Source: an uncultured bacterium (GTDB lineage: Bacteria > Cyanobacteriota > Vampirovibrionia > Gastranaerophilales > Gastranaerophilaceae). From it: DNA of 64,000 nt. Shown here in pieces: positions 35,614-45,130 of this stretch (positions are counted from its first letter, which is position 1; every line of letters begins with the position of its first letter). The stretch spans positions 1-64,000 of the forward strand of contig CACWHC010000002.1 of NCBI GenBank assembly GCA_902760645.1. Direction: 5' to 3'. Under the pieces are notes generated by a model. It saw only the letters and a list, made by a program, of their open reading frames with translations. It was not told the origin of the DNA and did not search any database. Made by a program: the position numbers and the translations under genes.

Positions 35614-36390
35614 CTATCTGATTTGCAGTTTAAAATTGCTGATATCGCTTTGATTTGATATTGGTTCCCAAATTGTTGTGATATCGCATATATCGCTATC
35701 ATTATTCTTTATTTTATGAATAAATTTGTAATTTTCCTCTGTGGTGTACGTTGTACAAGTAAGAACTTCATCTATAAAACTTTCTTTAATAAATTTTACA
35801 CTCATTGATTTCAGATTGTGTGTAAGTTTAAATTCCCTGTCGAGAGTAGCGTTTGCTATGTTAATATAGCTTTTATTATTTACATGATTGTTAAAATCAA
35901 TATCACTCAAATTTGTCTTGTGTGTAATAGTTTTTACGATATTGTTCATTTCATCAAGTTTGAATTTTTTGTGTTCGCCAAGTGTAAATTTATTTAGAGT
36001 TTCAAATTTGTCCGTAACAACGTTAACAGAGGTTGGTCTGTGTGTTTCAGTGCTTAAAATAAACCAACAGCTGTTTCCTTTTGCGAATGTTTTGCCGTTA
36101 TGTATAAGTTCAAAATCCGCATATATTTTTATTTTTGATGCTTCGGATATCCATACTTCGACATCAATTTTTTCAGACCAAAACGGCATATCATCAGTAA
36201 ATTCAATGTTAAATTCAGCGACTACCCAGAATATGTTTTCTTTTATTATGTCGAATGCTGCGACATGTTTTGTTGTCATGTACTGAGCAAAACAATCCTG
36301 AAAAAACATGACCGCTCCAATCGGGGTTAGTCGGTAATTTATGTCCATATTGTCATTTGTAATAAAATAGGTTTGTGTATATTTATTCAT
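35614..36390 (-). CDS. Acyl-ACP thioesterase family protein
   Basis: A 258-residue double hot-dog protein of the FatA/bacterial acyl-ACP thioesterase family. The first hot dog has RLTPIGAVMFFQDCFAQYM and WVVAEFNIEF; the second has LSDIDFNNHVNNKSYINIA, whose Asn/His pair matches the catalytic segment. It would release free fatty acids from acyl carrier protein. The ribosome site is AGAGAG. Confidence 0.8.
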   Translation of the reverse strand: MNKYTQTYFITNDNMDINYRLTPIGAVMFFQDCFAQYMTTKHVAAFDIIKENIFWVVAEFNIEFTDDMPFWSEKIDVEVWISEASKIKIYADFELIHNGKTFAKGNSCWFILSTETHRPTSVNVVTDKFETLNKFTLGEHKKFKLDEMNNIVKTITHKTNLSDIDFNNHVNNKSYINIANATLDREFKLTHNLKSMSVKFIKESFIDEVLTCTTYTTEENYKFIHKIKNNDSDICDITTIWEPISNQSDISNFKLQIR

Positions 36391-36433
36391 AATAATTTCT
36401 CTCTTTGTTAATTTACATAAATATTATAACAAA

Positions 36434-36470
36434 AAAACAAGTCCGATATTAATTTTATCGGGCTTGTTTT
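36434..36470 (-). terminator. Intrinsic terminator of gap
   Basis: A 12-bp stem (ACAAGCCCGATA on the minus strand with its complement) is flanked by a T run on the minus strand. Confidence 0.85.
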
Positions 36471-36491
36471 TTTTATGTGTTAATTCACAAA

Positions 36492-37502
<1,011 letters not shown>

Positions 37503-37540
37503 TTACTCCTTCTTATTTTGTAAATCTTATATACATGTTT

Positions 37541-37569
37541 TTTATAGCATTAACATAAATCTTAATCAA
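37541..37569 (-). promoter_or_regulatory. Promoter of gap
   Basis: On the minus strand TTGATT (37564-37569), 17 bp and TATAAA (37541-37546), giving a leader of about 38 nt. Confidence 0.6.
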
Positions 37570-37609
37570 GTGGCTAATGCCATATAAACATTAAGAAAAA
37601 ATTAAAATT

Positions 37610-39034
37610 TTATTTAATAACTTCTATAAAATCGTAGTCGGTTAAATATGGCAAATGAGCTTTGGTAATCAGTTCTCCCGGCAATAAAACTGCAATTCCC
37701 GGAGGGCATTCCGCAATAACTTCTGCTGAAATTCTGCCTACCGCTAAATCTTTAGGTATAGTTTCTTTTTCCGAATAAAAAGCCTCTCTCAGGCTCATTT
37801 TTATTATAGGGGTGAGCATAGGCATATGTTTTCTGTTTTCGAGGTAACATATATCCGAATAATTTGATTTATCAATTTTTTTAAGGCTCTCAACAAGATA
37901 TTCCATATCTTTTCTCGTGTTGCCCAAATTTGAAAGTAAAAGCAGACCTGCATCTGATGCACTTTCAACTTCTATACCGAATTCAATTTCCAAAATTGAT
38001 TCTAATCTTTTACCCGACAAACCGTCTGCTCTTATAAATACTTTTGTAACATCCGTCATATAGCCAAAATCAGGTTTTAAATCGTGGATATGCTCCATCT
38101 GTTCAATTTCGCGGCGTAAATATTTTGCATTAGCTATAGCACGTTCAAGCTGTTTTTTACCTCTCGGGCTTTCAAGATTTGCACGGGCTGCATCAAGGCT
38201 TGCCAGTAAAATTAGTGACGGACTTGTTGTATGAAGGAGTTTTAATGCTTTTTCAACCGCATCAACATCAATTGAAGAATTTTCCGCAATATGGAGCATT
38301 GAACTCTGGCTCATACTGCCGCCTGTTTTGTGAAGGGAATGAACAACCGCATCTGCACCAAGCTGAAGTGCAGGTGTCGGAAGATGTTTATTAAAATTCC
38401 AAAGACAAGCGTGTGCCTCATCAACAATAAGCGGTACTTTATATCTCTTGCAAATCGCAGAAATTGATTTTATGTCTGATACAACACCCTCATAAGTAGG
38501 GTTTGTAATCCAAACCATTGAAATATCATCGTGAGTTGACAGGGCTTCTTCAACACTTTCAGGTGTAACGTTACCCCAAATTCCCCAGTCGTCAAATCTT
38601 TTTGGTACCAGCCATACAGGTTCCGCTCCGGAAATAATCAGACCTGTTAAAATTGAACGATGGCAATTTCTGTTAGTTAAAATTCTTTGACCTTTTTTCG
38701 TTAAACCCATTGCTATAGCAAGGTTTCCGGCGGTTGAACCGTTAAGCAGGAAGAAAGTCTTTTTTGCACCAAATGCTTTTGCTGCCAGTTCCTGTGCTTC
38801 TTTAATAGGTCCTGTTGCAGGGTGTAATGTGCCAAGATTATCAAATTCATCGGTTGTATCGACTGTCAAAGCCTTTGTCCCGATTAATTTTTTAAAATCG
38901 GGCAGTGTACCGTTGCCTCTTGTATGACCCGGAATATGAAACTGATATGTTGGGTTCTCATAGGCTTGTTTTAAGGCTTCCACAATTGGGGCTTTTATTT
39001 TTAGGGCTTTTTGGTTTCTTGTTACATTCGTCAT
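37610..39034 (-). CDS. Orn/Lys/Arg decarboxylase (PLP fold type I)
   Basis: A 474-residue decarboxylase of the short SpeA/YaaO-like type. It has the cofactor region FFLLNGSTAGNLAIAMGL, WITNPTYEGVVSDI, VDEAHACLWNF and the PLP lysine in DAVVHSLHKTGGSMSQSSML. The C-terminal domain ends with CPPGIAVLLPGELI. Arginine or lysine decarboxylation, leading to polyamines, is the expected activity; the exact amino acid is uncertain. No ribosome site is present and the promoter predicts a leaderless mRNA. Confidence 0.88.
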   Translation of the reverse strand: MTNVTRNQKALKIKAPIVEALKQAYENPTYQFHIPGHTRGNGTLPDFKKLIGTKALTVDTTDEFDNLGTLHPATGPIKEAQELAAKAFGAKKTFFLLNGSTAGNLAIAMGLTKKGQRILTNRNCHRSILTGLIISGAEPVWLVPKRFDDWGIWGNVTPESVEEALSTHDDISMVWITNPTYEGVVSDIKSISAICKRYKVPLIVDEAHACLWNFNKHLPTPALQLGADAVVHSLHKTGGSMSQSSMLHIAENSSIDVDAVEKALKLLHTTSPSLILLASLDAARANLESPRGKKQLERAIANAKYLRREIEQMEHIHDLKPDFGYMTDVTKVFIRADGLSGKRLESILEIEFGIEVESASDAGLLLLSNLGNTRKDMEYLVESLKKIDKSNYSDICYLENRKHMPMLTPIIKMSLREAFYSEKETIPKDLAVGRISAEVIAECPPGIAVLLPGELITKAHLPYLTDYDFIEVIK

Positions 39035-39040
39035 AATAAA

Positions 39041-39070
39041 AATATACTATAAATAAATTATGAAAATCAA
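39041..39070 (-). promoter_or_regulatory. Leaderless promoter of the decarboxylase gene
   Basis: On the minus strand TTGATT (39065-39070), an 18-bp spacer and TATATT (39041-39046) are followed by six bases and the ATG at 39034. Confidence 0.6.
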
Positions 39071-39096
39071 GTAGTTTCATGATATTATAAGAACCT

Positions 39097-40404
39097 ATGA
39101 AAAAGATTATTTACATAATACTTTTTGCATTTATAATAACAGTTACCTCAAAAGCCCCATCCTATTCGATTACGGATAATGTTGAGGGTTATCATTCTGA
39201 CCAGATTTTTCTTCATCAGTATGAAGAAAAATTACCTGATAAGGTTAATGATAATAATAATGGTATAGTATCCGATGATGAAGGGGAAGATGCTGATGTA
39301 AGAGAAGTTTTTGACTCATTACCGGAAGGTTCTACGGAAGATTTTGAAAAAGAAGATATCCCAAAAGCAAAAAAGGCGAAGATTTCTGCGGAAGAAAGAC
39401 CTTTGCTGAAAAGAATGATGGAGAGAAACCTTATTCGTACGGATATTGCCTCATATTTACTGGAAGATGAATTGACTTTTCAGCCTAAAAGGGGTCCTGT
39501 AGAAAAGATACAATTTTTTGGGGCATATAACGGACGTTTATCAAGTTTTTGGCAAAACGGTGATTATGATACCGATTACAGGAATAATTTTGTACAGATT
39601 GGTGTTATGGGAAGATTTCGCAATACAAAAACTGATTTTAAATTTATTGTTAATCCGCAGGGTGCTCATGGCAGAAATTATATGCAGAATTTCGTAGCAG
39701 ATGCTTTTATAACTAATAATTCTATTCCGCATCATCAGATTATTATAGGTTATTCAAGAAATCAGGTCGGCAAGGAGGGCGGTTCAAGCTCTTATATATT
39801 GCCGTTTATTATGCGTTCGCAAATAGCAAGAAACTTTGGCTCGACAAGAGCGTTAGGTGTGAGATTAGTCGGAAGTTATGACCTGATAGATTATAATTTA
39901 GCATTTAACAGTTCTGACAGATATTTCAGAAAATGGTTCGCAGGTCCTGAGTTTACCGGTTGGGTTGATTTTAAACCTCTTGGAAAAACCAACGGCAAGT
40001 ACGGTAATCTTGTAATAGGCGGAGGTCTGAATGCAGGTAAAAATGAAACGCATTATACGGTCGGCAGTGTTTATGTGGGATATAAATACAAAAAACTCTG
40101 GACAAGATTTGAATATGGTATTGCAGACGGTTATAACGGAAGTTATGTCGTAGATAAAAAAGCACAAGGTTTCTACGGCATTGTGGGTTACAAAATTACA
40201 CCAAAAGTGCAGCTTATTGCAAGATATGACCAGTTTGACCCTGACAGAGATGTAGCTCATAACACAAAAAGGGAATATACTGCCGGAATAAACTGGTTTA
40301 TTAAAGGTCAGGCTTTGAGATTAATTTTAAATTATGTGTTTTGCCAAAATCAAAATGCCCCAAACAGTCACAGAATAATGGTCGGGACTCAGATAATGTT
40401 ATAA
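39097..40404 (+). CDS. Outer-membrane beta-barrel, porin O/P-like
   Basis: A 435-residue exported protein with a signal peptide at 1-25 and an acidic linker at about 35-110. From about residue 125 many alternating strands follow (FFGAYNGRLSSFW, FVQIGVMGRF, LVIGGGLNAG, VGSVYVGYKYKKLWTRFEYG, PKVQLIARYDQFDPD). The ending RIMVGTQIML is strand-like. The pattern fits a 16-strand porin of the phosphate-selective O/P type; substrate is unknown. No ribosome site is visible and TATTAT lies 8 nt before the ATG, so the mRNA may have almost no leader. Confidence 0.72.
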   Translation: MKKIIYIILFAFIITVTSKAPSYSITDNVEGYHSDQIFLHQYEEKLPDKVNDNNNGIVSDDEGEDADVREVFDSLPEGSTEDFEKEDIPKAKKAKISAEERPLLKRMMERNLIRTDIASYLLEDELTFQPKRGPVEKIQFFGAYNGRLSSFWQNGDYDTDYRNNFVQIGVMGRFRNTKTDFKFIVNPQGAHGRNYMQNFVADAFITNNSIPHHQIIIGYSRNQVGKEGGSSSYILPFIMRSQIARNFGSTRALGVRLVGSYDLIDYNLAFNSSDRYFRKWFAGPEFTGWVDFKPLGKTNGKYGNLVIGGGLNAGKNETHYTVGSVYVGYKYKKLWTRFEYGIADGYNGSYVVDKKAQGFYGIVGYKITPKVQLIARYDQFDPDRDVAHNTKREYTAGINWFIKGQALRLILNYVFCQNQNAPNSHRIMVGTQIML

Positions 40405-40485
40405 ATAATCAGCGGATAAGTTTTATTACGCAAAAAATTTTTTTTATGATTTTATATATTATGTGTTAATACGGATATTTTTTGT

Positions 40486-41193
40486 ATGCATATAAGTTTA
40501 AACAATAACGAATCAAATTTTTATTTTGGGATTAGAAGAATTAGTCCCAAAAATGTGTTGTCTAAAAACGAACGAAAAATTCTTGATGAATATAAAACGC
40601 TGTATAATTATTCGGATACAAAATCCGTACAATGGAAAACCAAAAGAGCTTTGGACGTTTTATTTTCAATTGCAGGCGGTATTTTAACTGCTCCATTGAT
40701 GGCTGCATCTGCATTAGCTGTTAAAATTACCTCAAAAGGACCGATTATATTCAAACAGGAAAGAATTGGCAGGGATGGGAAGACTTTTATAATTTATAAA
40801 TTCAGAACTATGAAAGTAAATTCTGATAATGAAAAAAGTGTTCAAACCCCGAATGACAGCCGAATTACAAAAGTGGGGAAAATATTGCGAAAATACAGTA
40901 TAGATGAATTACCCCAGTTGTTTAATATTTTGAAAGGTGATATGTCAATAGCCGGTCCAAGACCTCTTACGATATACGAGCATAAAATAAGAAAACAGAA
41001 TAATAATTTTCTGATAAGATATGTTTTCAAGCCGGGAGCATCCATAAATTATAAAACTCCGCATTGTATTGGGAATAATCCCAAAAACACAAATTTTACA
41101 GAAAAAGAGTACATAGAAAATTGGAATTTAAAAAAAGATTTTATATCTTATTTTAAAATTTTATCAAGAATTATTCGAGGGGATAATTATTAG
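40486..41193 (+). CDS. Polyprenyl-phosphate sugar-phosphate transferase
   Basis: A 235-residue bacterial sugar transferase (WbaP/PglC-type monotopic phosphoglycosyl transferase). One re-entrant hydrophobic helix (LDVLFSIAGGILTAPLMA, about 60-80) is followed by FKQERIGRDGKTFIIYKFRTM, DELPQLFNILKGDMSIAGPRPL and FKPGASINY. It loads the first sugar phosphate onto undecaprenyl phosphate for surface polysaccharide or glycan synthesis. No other glycan genes are adjacent. The N-terminal 50 residues are atypical, and no ribosome site is clear. Confidence 0.85.
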   Translation: MHISLNNNESNFYFGIRRISPKNVLSKNERKILDEYKTLYNYSDTKSVQWKTKRALDVLFSIAGGILTAPLMAASALAVKITSKGPIIFKQERIGRDGKTFIIYKFRTMKVNSDNEKSVQTPNDSRITKVGKILRKYSIDELPQLFNILKGDMSIAGPRPLTIYEHKIRKQNNNFLIRYVFKPGASINYKTPHCIGNNPKNTNFTEKEYIENWNLKKDFISYFKILSRIIRGDNY

Positions 41194-41204
41194 TTCCGTA
41201 AAAA

Positions 41205-42410
41205 CTATCTGTAACCGAAAACATTTACTTCAAATGTCATAAGGACTTCAATTTTATCTTCATCATAATCTGCCGGAAGCGGTTTATAGTGATGAACTTT
41301 TTTTACGGTGTTGACGGCTGTTTCGTCAAATGCAGGATTACCGCTTGAATTATACACTTTTATATCATCGAAAGTCCCGTCTTTTTTAACGTTAAATTTT
41401 ATCTGTGCAGCTTTTGAAGTGTTTGCAATAATATTTCTTGATGGCGGCCAATAAAGTTTTATGTGCGAATTAAGACTATTCATATATGTGTATAGATATT
41501 TTTCTGAGTTTGATTTGTATGCTTCAGATAGTTTTGACGTATCATAATTAAGAAAATTTAATTCAATGTTGTGTGCGTTATTGTAAATTTTTTTTATGGC
41601 TTTACTATTTCCGATATTTTGTGCAATATTAAGAGCTTTTTTGTCAAAATCATTTGAATCTGACGATATTTTTATTTTCGGGTTTGACCAATTACCGTTA
41701 TTATCAATATCAACGGACACTACTGCAAATCCGAAATCTTTAATATTAGATCTGTCCCATTCTCTGTGAATAAAAGATGCTATTGTATCGTCATAGTTAT
41801 ATTTGTCAAAAGTTATATCCTTAAGTGGTTCGGTTCTAAATCCGGTTGCTTTGTTAAATGCGGACATAAAACTGCCTGTGTTGCTGTCTAATTTACCGTT
41901 GGTATAATCGATTACCATTCGTATTTTGTACGATTTACCGGTTTTTATCACAGTATTGTCTGTATCAATAGATTTGAATATTGGTTTTGATTTTTTAAAA
42001 GCATTGATAATAGATTTATCAAAGTCAGCAGAACCCGAAGAATGTAAGATTTCTATATCAGAAACATCTTTTTTGGAGGATAATTTATAAACAATAGCTA
42101 TTTGTTTATGTCCTGATATATTATCAGGTTTTATCCAGTTCCGTTCAATTTCTTGTAATATCAATATATTTTTATTTCTGCCACTGATATAGTTCTGATA
42201 TTCTTTATTTTTTTCAGTTGTTACAGAATTTTGATTTTTATAATTATCTTGTATATTTTGAGAGGAATTTAGTTGATGAAAATTTTGCAGATAATTGTCG
42301 CCTTCTATTCGGGGTAACTTTAATGTTTCGGCTAAAGACTGGTTACAGAGCAGTAAAGAAAGGCAAATTGCCCCCCCTGCGATTAAAATTTTAATATTGT
42401 TATAATTCAT
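41205..42410 (-). CDS. Secreted protein with TonB-C-like repeats
   Basis: A 401-residue exported protein with a signal peptide at about 8-27 (LIAGGAICLSLLLCNQSLA). It has three TonB C-terminal-like units, each with a xxIxxSSGxxxFDxxxxxAxxK pattern: EILHSSGSADFDKSI, IKISSDSNDFDKKAL and VYNSSGNPAFDETAV. The last unit ends as in genuine TonB (HHYKPLP, FEVNVFGYR). There is no N-terminal membrane anchor beyond the signal, so it is not an ordinary TonB. The ribosome site is AGGAG. Confidence 0.72.
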   Translation of the reverse strand: MNYNNIKILIAGGAICLSLLLCNQSLAETLKLPRIEGDNYLQNFHQLNSSQNIQDNYKNQNSVTTEKNKEYQNYISGRNKNILILQEIERNWIKPDNISGHKQIAIVYKLSSKKDVSDIEILHSSGSADFDKSIINAFKKSKPIFKSIDTDNTVIKTGKSYKIRMVIDYTNGKLDSNTGSFMSAFNKATGFRTEPLKDITFDKYNYDDTIASFIHREWDRSNIKDFGFAVVSVDIDNNGNWSNPKIKISSDSNDFDKKALNIAQNIGNSKAIKKIYNNAHNIELNFLNYDTSKLSEAYKSNSEKYLYTYMNSLNSHIKLYWPPSRNIIANTSKAAQIKFNVKKDGTFDDIKVYNSSGNPAFDETAVNTVKKVHHYKPLPADYDEDKIEVLMTFEVNVFGYR

Positions 42411-42414
42411 TAAT

Positions 42415-42762
42415 TTATTCTCCTAATTCTTTTATAAGTTTAATTATATCAGAGTAAAATTCCGGTAGTTTATCTGTTATTGTTTTCCAAATAATTTCAT
42501 AGTCAATACCAAAATAATCATGAATTAACTTATCTCTCATGCCGGCAACTTGTTTAAAAGGTATATTAGGATGAGTTTGTCTTATTCCCAGAGGGATATT
42601 TTTAACTGCTTCACCTATGATTTCAAAGTTCCGTTCAACTGCGTCACGGGTTTTTTCATCAGCTAAAAATTCATCAAAATTTATATTTTTTGTGTAATTA
42701 AAAATTTTTTCCAATGAATTTTTTATATCTTGCAAGAAAAATTTACAATTTTTTTCGCTCAT
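42415..42762 (-). CDS. hepT: HepT-like HEPN toxin (DUF86)
   Basis: A 115-residue all-helical HEPN protein. The RNase motif RX4HXY is intact in MRDKLIHDYFGID (about residues 77-88). NFEIIGEAVKNIP is typical of the family. HepT toxins cleave RNA and are silenced when their MntA partner adds AMP groups to the Tyr of this motif. Its start overlaps the mntA stop by 4 bases (ATGA). Confidence 0.88.
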   Translation of the reverse strand: MSEKNCKFFLQDIKNSLEKIFNYTKNINFDEFLADEKTRDAVERNFEIIGEAVKNIPLGIRQTHPNIPFKQVAGMRDKLIHDYFGIDYEIIWKTITDKLPEFYSDIIKLIKELGE

Positions 42763-43064
42763 AATTTAATTGCCTCATTTAATATCAAGTTTTTGATAAA
42801 ACTTTTTAAACTGTTTGGTGTTCCCAAATCGATTTTTTTATTAAAAATCCCGGATAAATAATCTTGCAAATCAATAAAATCAAACATATCTATAGGTGAA
42901 GAAAAAGTTACCAATAAATCAATATCGCTGTCCGCTGTTTGGGTATTTTTTGCGTAAGAGCCAAAAAGCATAAATCCATCAACAGAATAGCGTTCAGTAA
43001 TATAACTTTTGTGTTCTTCTAATATATTTCTTATTTCTTCTACAGAATATATTTTATTTTTCAT
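42759..43064 (-). CDS. mntA: MntA-like nucleotidyltransferase antitoxin
   Basis: A 101-residue minimal nucleotidyltransferase. The GSX10DXD signature is present as LFGSYAKNTQTADSDIDLLV (about residues 32-51). The family inactivates HepT by AMPylation. It comes first in the operon, so antitoxin is translated before toxin. It has no ribosome site, and its promoter predicts a leaderless mRNA. Confidence 0.87.
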   Translation of the reverse strand: MKNKIYSVEEIRNILEEHKSYITERYSVDGFMLFGSYAKNTQTADSDIDLLVTFSSPIDMFDFIDLQDYLSGIFNKKIDLGTPNSLKSFIKNLILNEAIKL

Positions 43065-43070
43065 AGGCTT

Positions 43071-43099
43071 ATAATATCATATATTTTATCCAAAAACAA
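43071..43099 (-). promoter_or_regulatory. Leaderless promoter of mntA-hepT
   Basis: On the minus strand TTGTTT (43094-43099), 17 bp and TATTAT (43071-43076) are followed by six bases and the mntA ATG. Confidence 0.62.
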
Positions 43100-43119
43100 C
43101 ACTTCTCAATTCCTACTAC

Positions 43120-43148
43120 TTGAAAACATATTATGCCCGTGATAGGAT
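43120..43148 (+). promoter_or_regulatory. Promoter of gltX
   Basis: TTGAAA (43120-43125), 17 bp and TAGGAT (43143-43148). The predicted start near 43155 falls at the first base pairs of the hairpin that follows. Confidence 0.5.
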
Positions 43149-43156
43149 AGTTACTG

Positions 43157-43188
43157 CAAGCGAATTACACATTGTACCCTCTCGCTTG
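43157..43188 (+). promoter_or_regulatory. 5'-terminal stem-loop in the gltX leader
   Basis: CAAGCGA (43157-43163) pairs perfectly with TCGCTTG (43182-43188) around an 18-nt loop that contains TTGTACCCT. No T run follows, so it is not a terminator. It could stabilise the mRNA or bind a regulator. Confidence 0.42.
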
Positions 43189-43221
43189 ATTTATTAAATT
43201 TAATAAAAGAAAGAAGGAAAT

Positions 43222-44697
43222 ATGTCAGAAGTAAGAGTCAGAATAGCTCCGTCCCCAAGCGGTAATTTGCACGTTGGGACAGCAAGAACAGCTTTATTCA
43301 ACTATTTATTTGCCAAGAAAAATAACGGAAAATTCGTTTTAAGAATTGAAGATACTGACGCAGAAAGAACAAGTCAGGAATATATTGATAATATTTTCGA
43401 CAGTTTAAAGGCATTAGGTTTAAATTGGGATGAAGGTCCTGATGTAGGCGGTGAATACGGTCCTTACACTCAATCTCAGAGATTTGATATTTATCCTAAA
43501 TACGTTCAGGAATTGTTAGACAAAGGTTTCGCTTACGAATGCTATTGTACACCTGAAGAATTGGAAGCAGAAAAACAAGAAGCTCATGATAATAAAAAAC
43601 CTTATGTTTATACAAAAAAATGTGAAAATTTAACGGAAGAACAAAAAGCAAAATTCAGAGCAGAAGGAAGAAAACCTGCCGTAAGATTTAATATTTCAAA
43701 GGCACAAAAAGCTTTCCATGACAGTTCAATTTTAAGCTTTAACGATATGGTAAAAGGCGAATTGCATGTTGATACAGACTTGTTGGGCGATTTCGTTATT
43801 ATGAAGTCTAACGGAGCTCCTACATACAATTTCGCAGTTGTAATTGACGATATGTTGATGAAGATTTCTCATATCATCCGTGGAGAAGACCATATTTCTA
43901 ATACTTATAAACAAATATTGATTTATGAAGCGTTAGGTGCTGAAGTTCCTCAGTTTGGTCACTTGGGGATGATTTTGGCTCCTGACAGAAGTAAATTATC
44001 AAAACGCCACGGTGCAACCGCCGTATCAGAATTTGTTGAAAAAGGATATTTAACAGATGCTTTGATTAACTTTGTTGCATTGTTAGGCTGGTCACCGTCA
44101 GACGGTGTTGAAATTAAAACAGTTGACGAAATTGCAAAAGATTTCAGAATAAACGAAATTTCATCTTCAAACTCTATTTTTGAATATGATAAATTGAATT
44201 GGATGAATAGCCACTATATCAAGATGCTTGATATAGAAGATTTGAAAGAAAGACTTAAACCGTATTTGACAAAATACGATTTAACGGAATTAAGTGATGC
44301 TCAATACACAAGAATGGTTGAAGTTACCCGTGAACCCCTTACCCTGTTATCTGACATAACCGATGCGGTTCCTTATTTCTTCGGCGAGGATGTTGAGATT
44401 GAGCCGAAAGCACAGGAAGAGATATTGGATACGGAGGTAGCACAAGATGTTTTGGAAGAGTTTGTTAAGCAAGCTCAGGGATGGCAGTTTGACGAAGAAA
44501 ACTTACACCACGAATTGGAAGTATTTAGAGGACAATATAAAGAAAAAGGAATCAAACCAAAAGTTACAATGTGGGCAATTCGTGCAGCAGTAACAGGCAG
44601 AACCTGCGGTGCTGATATGGCTGCAATACTCGCAATTCTCGGCAAGGAAAGATCTTTGAACAGAGCAAAAAAATGTATTAAGTCCGTTAAGGCTTAG
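43222..44697 (+). CDS. gltX: Glutamyl-tRNA synthetase
   Basis: A 491-residue class I synthetase that charges tRNA-Glu (and tRNA-Gln in organisms using GatCAB). The HIGH-type motif lies in RIAPSPSGNLHVGTARTA, FVLRIEDTDAERT follows, and the KMSKS-type motif is DRSKLSKRHGATAV. The C-terminal anticodon-binding domain is complete. The ribosome site is GAAGGA. It has its own promoter, leader hairpin and terminator. Confidence 0.97.
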   Translation: MSEVRVRIAPSPSGNLHVGTARTALFNYLFAKKNNGKFVLRIEDTDAERTSQEYIDNIFDSLKALGLNWDEGPDVGGEYGPYTQSQRFDIYPKYVQELLDKGFAYECYCTPEELEAEKQEAHDNKKPYVYTKKCENLTEEQKAKFRAEGRKPAVRFNISKAQKAFHDSSILSFNDMVKGELHVDTDLLGDFVIMKSNGAPTYNFAVVIDDMLMKISHIIRGEDHISNTYKQILIYEALGAEVPQFGHLGMILAPDRSKLSKRHGATAVSEFVEKGYLTDALINFVALLGWSPSDGVEIKTVDEIAKDFRINEISSSNSIFEYDKLNWMNSHYIKMLDIEDLKERLKPYLTKYDLTELSDAQYTRMVEVTREPLTLLSDITDAVPYFFGEDVEIEPKAQEEILDTEVAQDVLEEFVKQAQGWQFDEENLHHELEVFRGQYKEKGIKPKVTMWAIRAAVTGRTCGADMAAILAILGKERSLNRAKKCIKSVKA

Positions 44698-44709
44698 TAA
44701 ATAAAATAC

Positions 44710-44745
44710 AAAAAACGGGATGTTAATATGACATCCCGTTTTTTA
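44710..44745. terminator. Bidirectional intrinsic terminator after gltX
   Basis: AAAACGGGATGT pairs with ACATCCCGTTTT around a 7-nt loop with A and T runs on either side, serving gltX and the convergent lapA-like operon. Confidence 0.85.
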
Positions 44746-44758
44746 TTGCATAAAAATA

Positions 44759-45130
44759 TTATTTTAAAGCATCTTTGAGTGCTTTTTCCAAAACTTCAAT
44801 TTTCGCCTGTAAAACCTTTACCTGAGAATTGCTGCTGTCGGTTATAATGCTTGTTTTTTCAAGCTCTCTTTTATAAGCGTACAATTGTTCCATTTGAGTA
44901 AGATAAAAAGGAACAAACAGGCATATCCCGGATAACAAACCTGCACCAAGTACCGATAAAAGAACAAATGCAACGTTAAATGTTTTTGTAGCATGCATTG
45001 TTGTTTGTGCTACCGCATCATAAGATGGTGCCCATACCTGTAAGGTTATTGTATCCGAACCGTTCAGTATAGTTAAAAAAACTACTCCGAAAATTGCTAA
45101 AAATGCTATAATTTGTAATACTAATTTCAT
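44759..45130 (-). CDS. LapA-domain (DUF1049) membrane protein
   Basis: A 123-residue protein with two transmembrane helices (about 2-22 and 50-75, VAFVLLSVLGAGLLSGICLF) and a C-terminal coiled coil (VKVLQAKIEVLEKALKDAL). This plan matches LapA/DUF1049 proteins, which in Proteobacteria act in lipopolysaccharide assembly control. It is the last gene of a four-gene operon and overlaps the pseudouridine synthase gene by four bases. Confidence 0.7.
   Translation of the reverse strand: MKLVLQIIAFLAIFGVVFLTILNGSDTITLQVWAPSYDAVAQTTMHATKTFNVAFVLLSVLGAGLLSGICLFVPFYLTQMEQLYAYKRELEKTSIITDSSNSQVKVLQAKIEVLEKALKDALK

Noticed and set aside
42415-43064. HepT/MntA as part of a phage-defence island
   Set aside because: Neighbours are housekeeping or envelope genes; no restriction, CRISPR or other defence genes are present.
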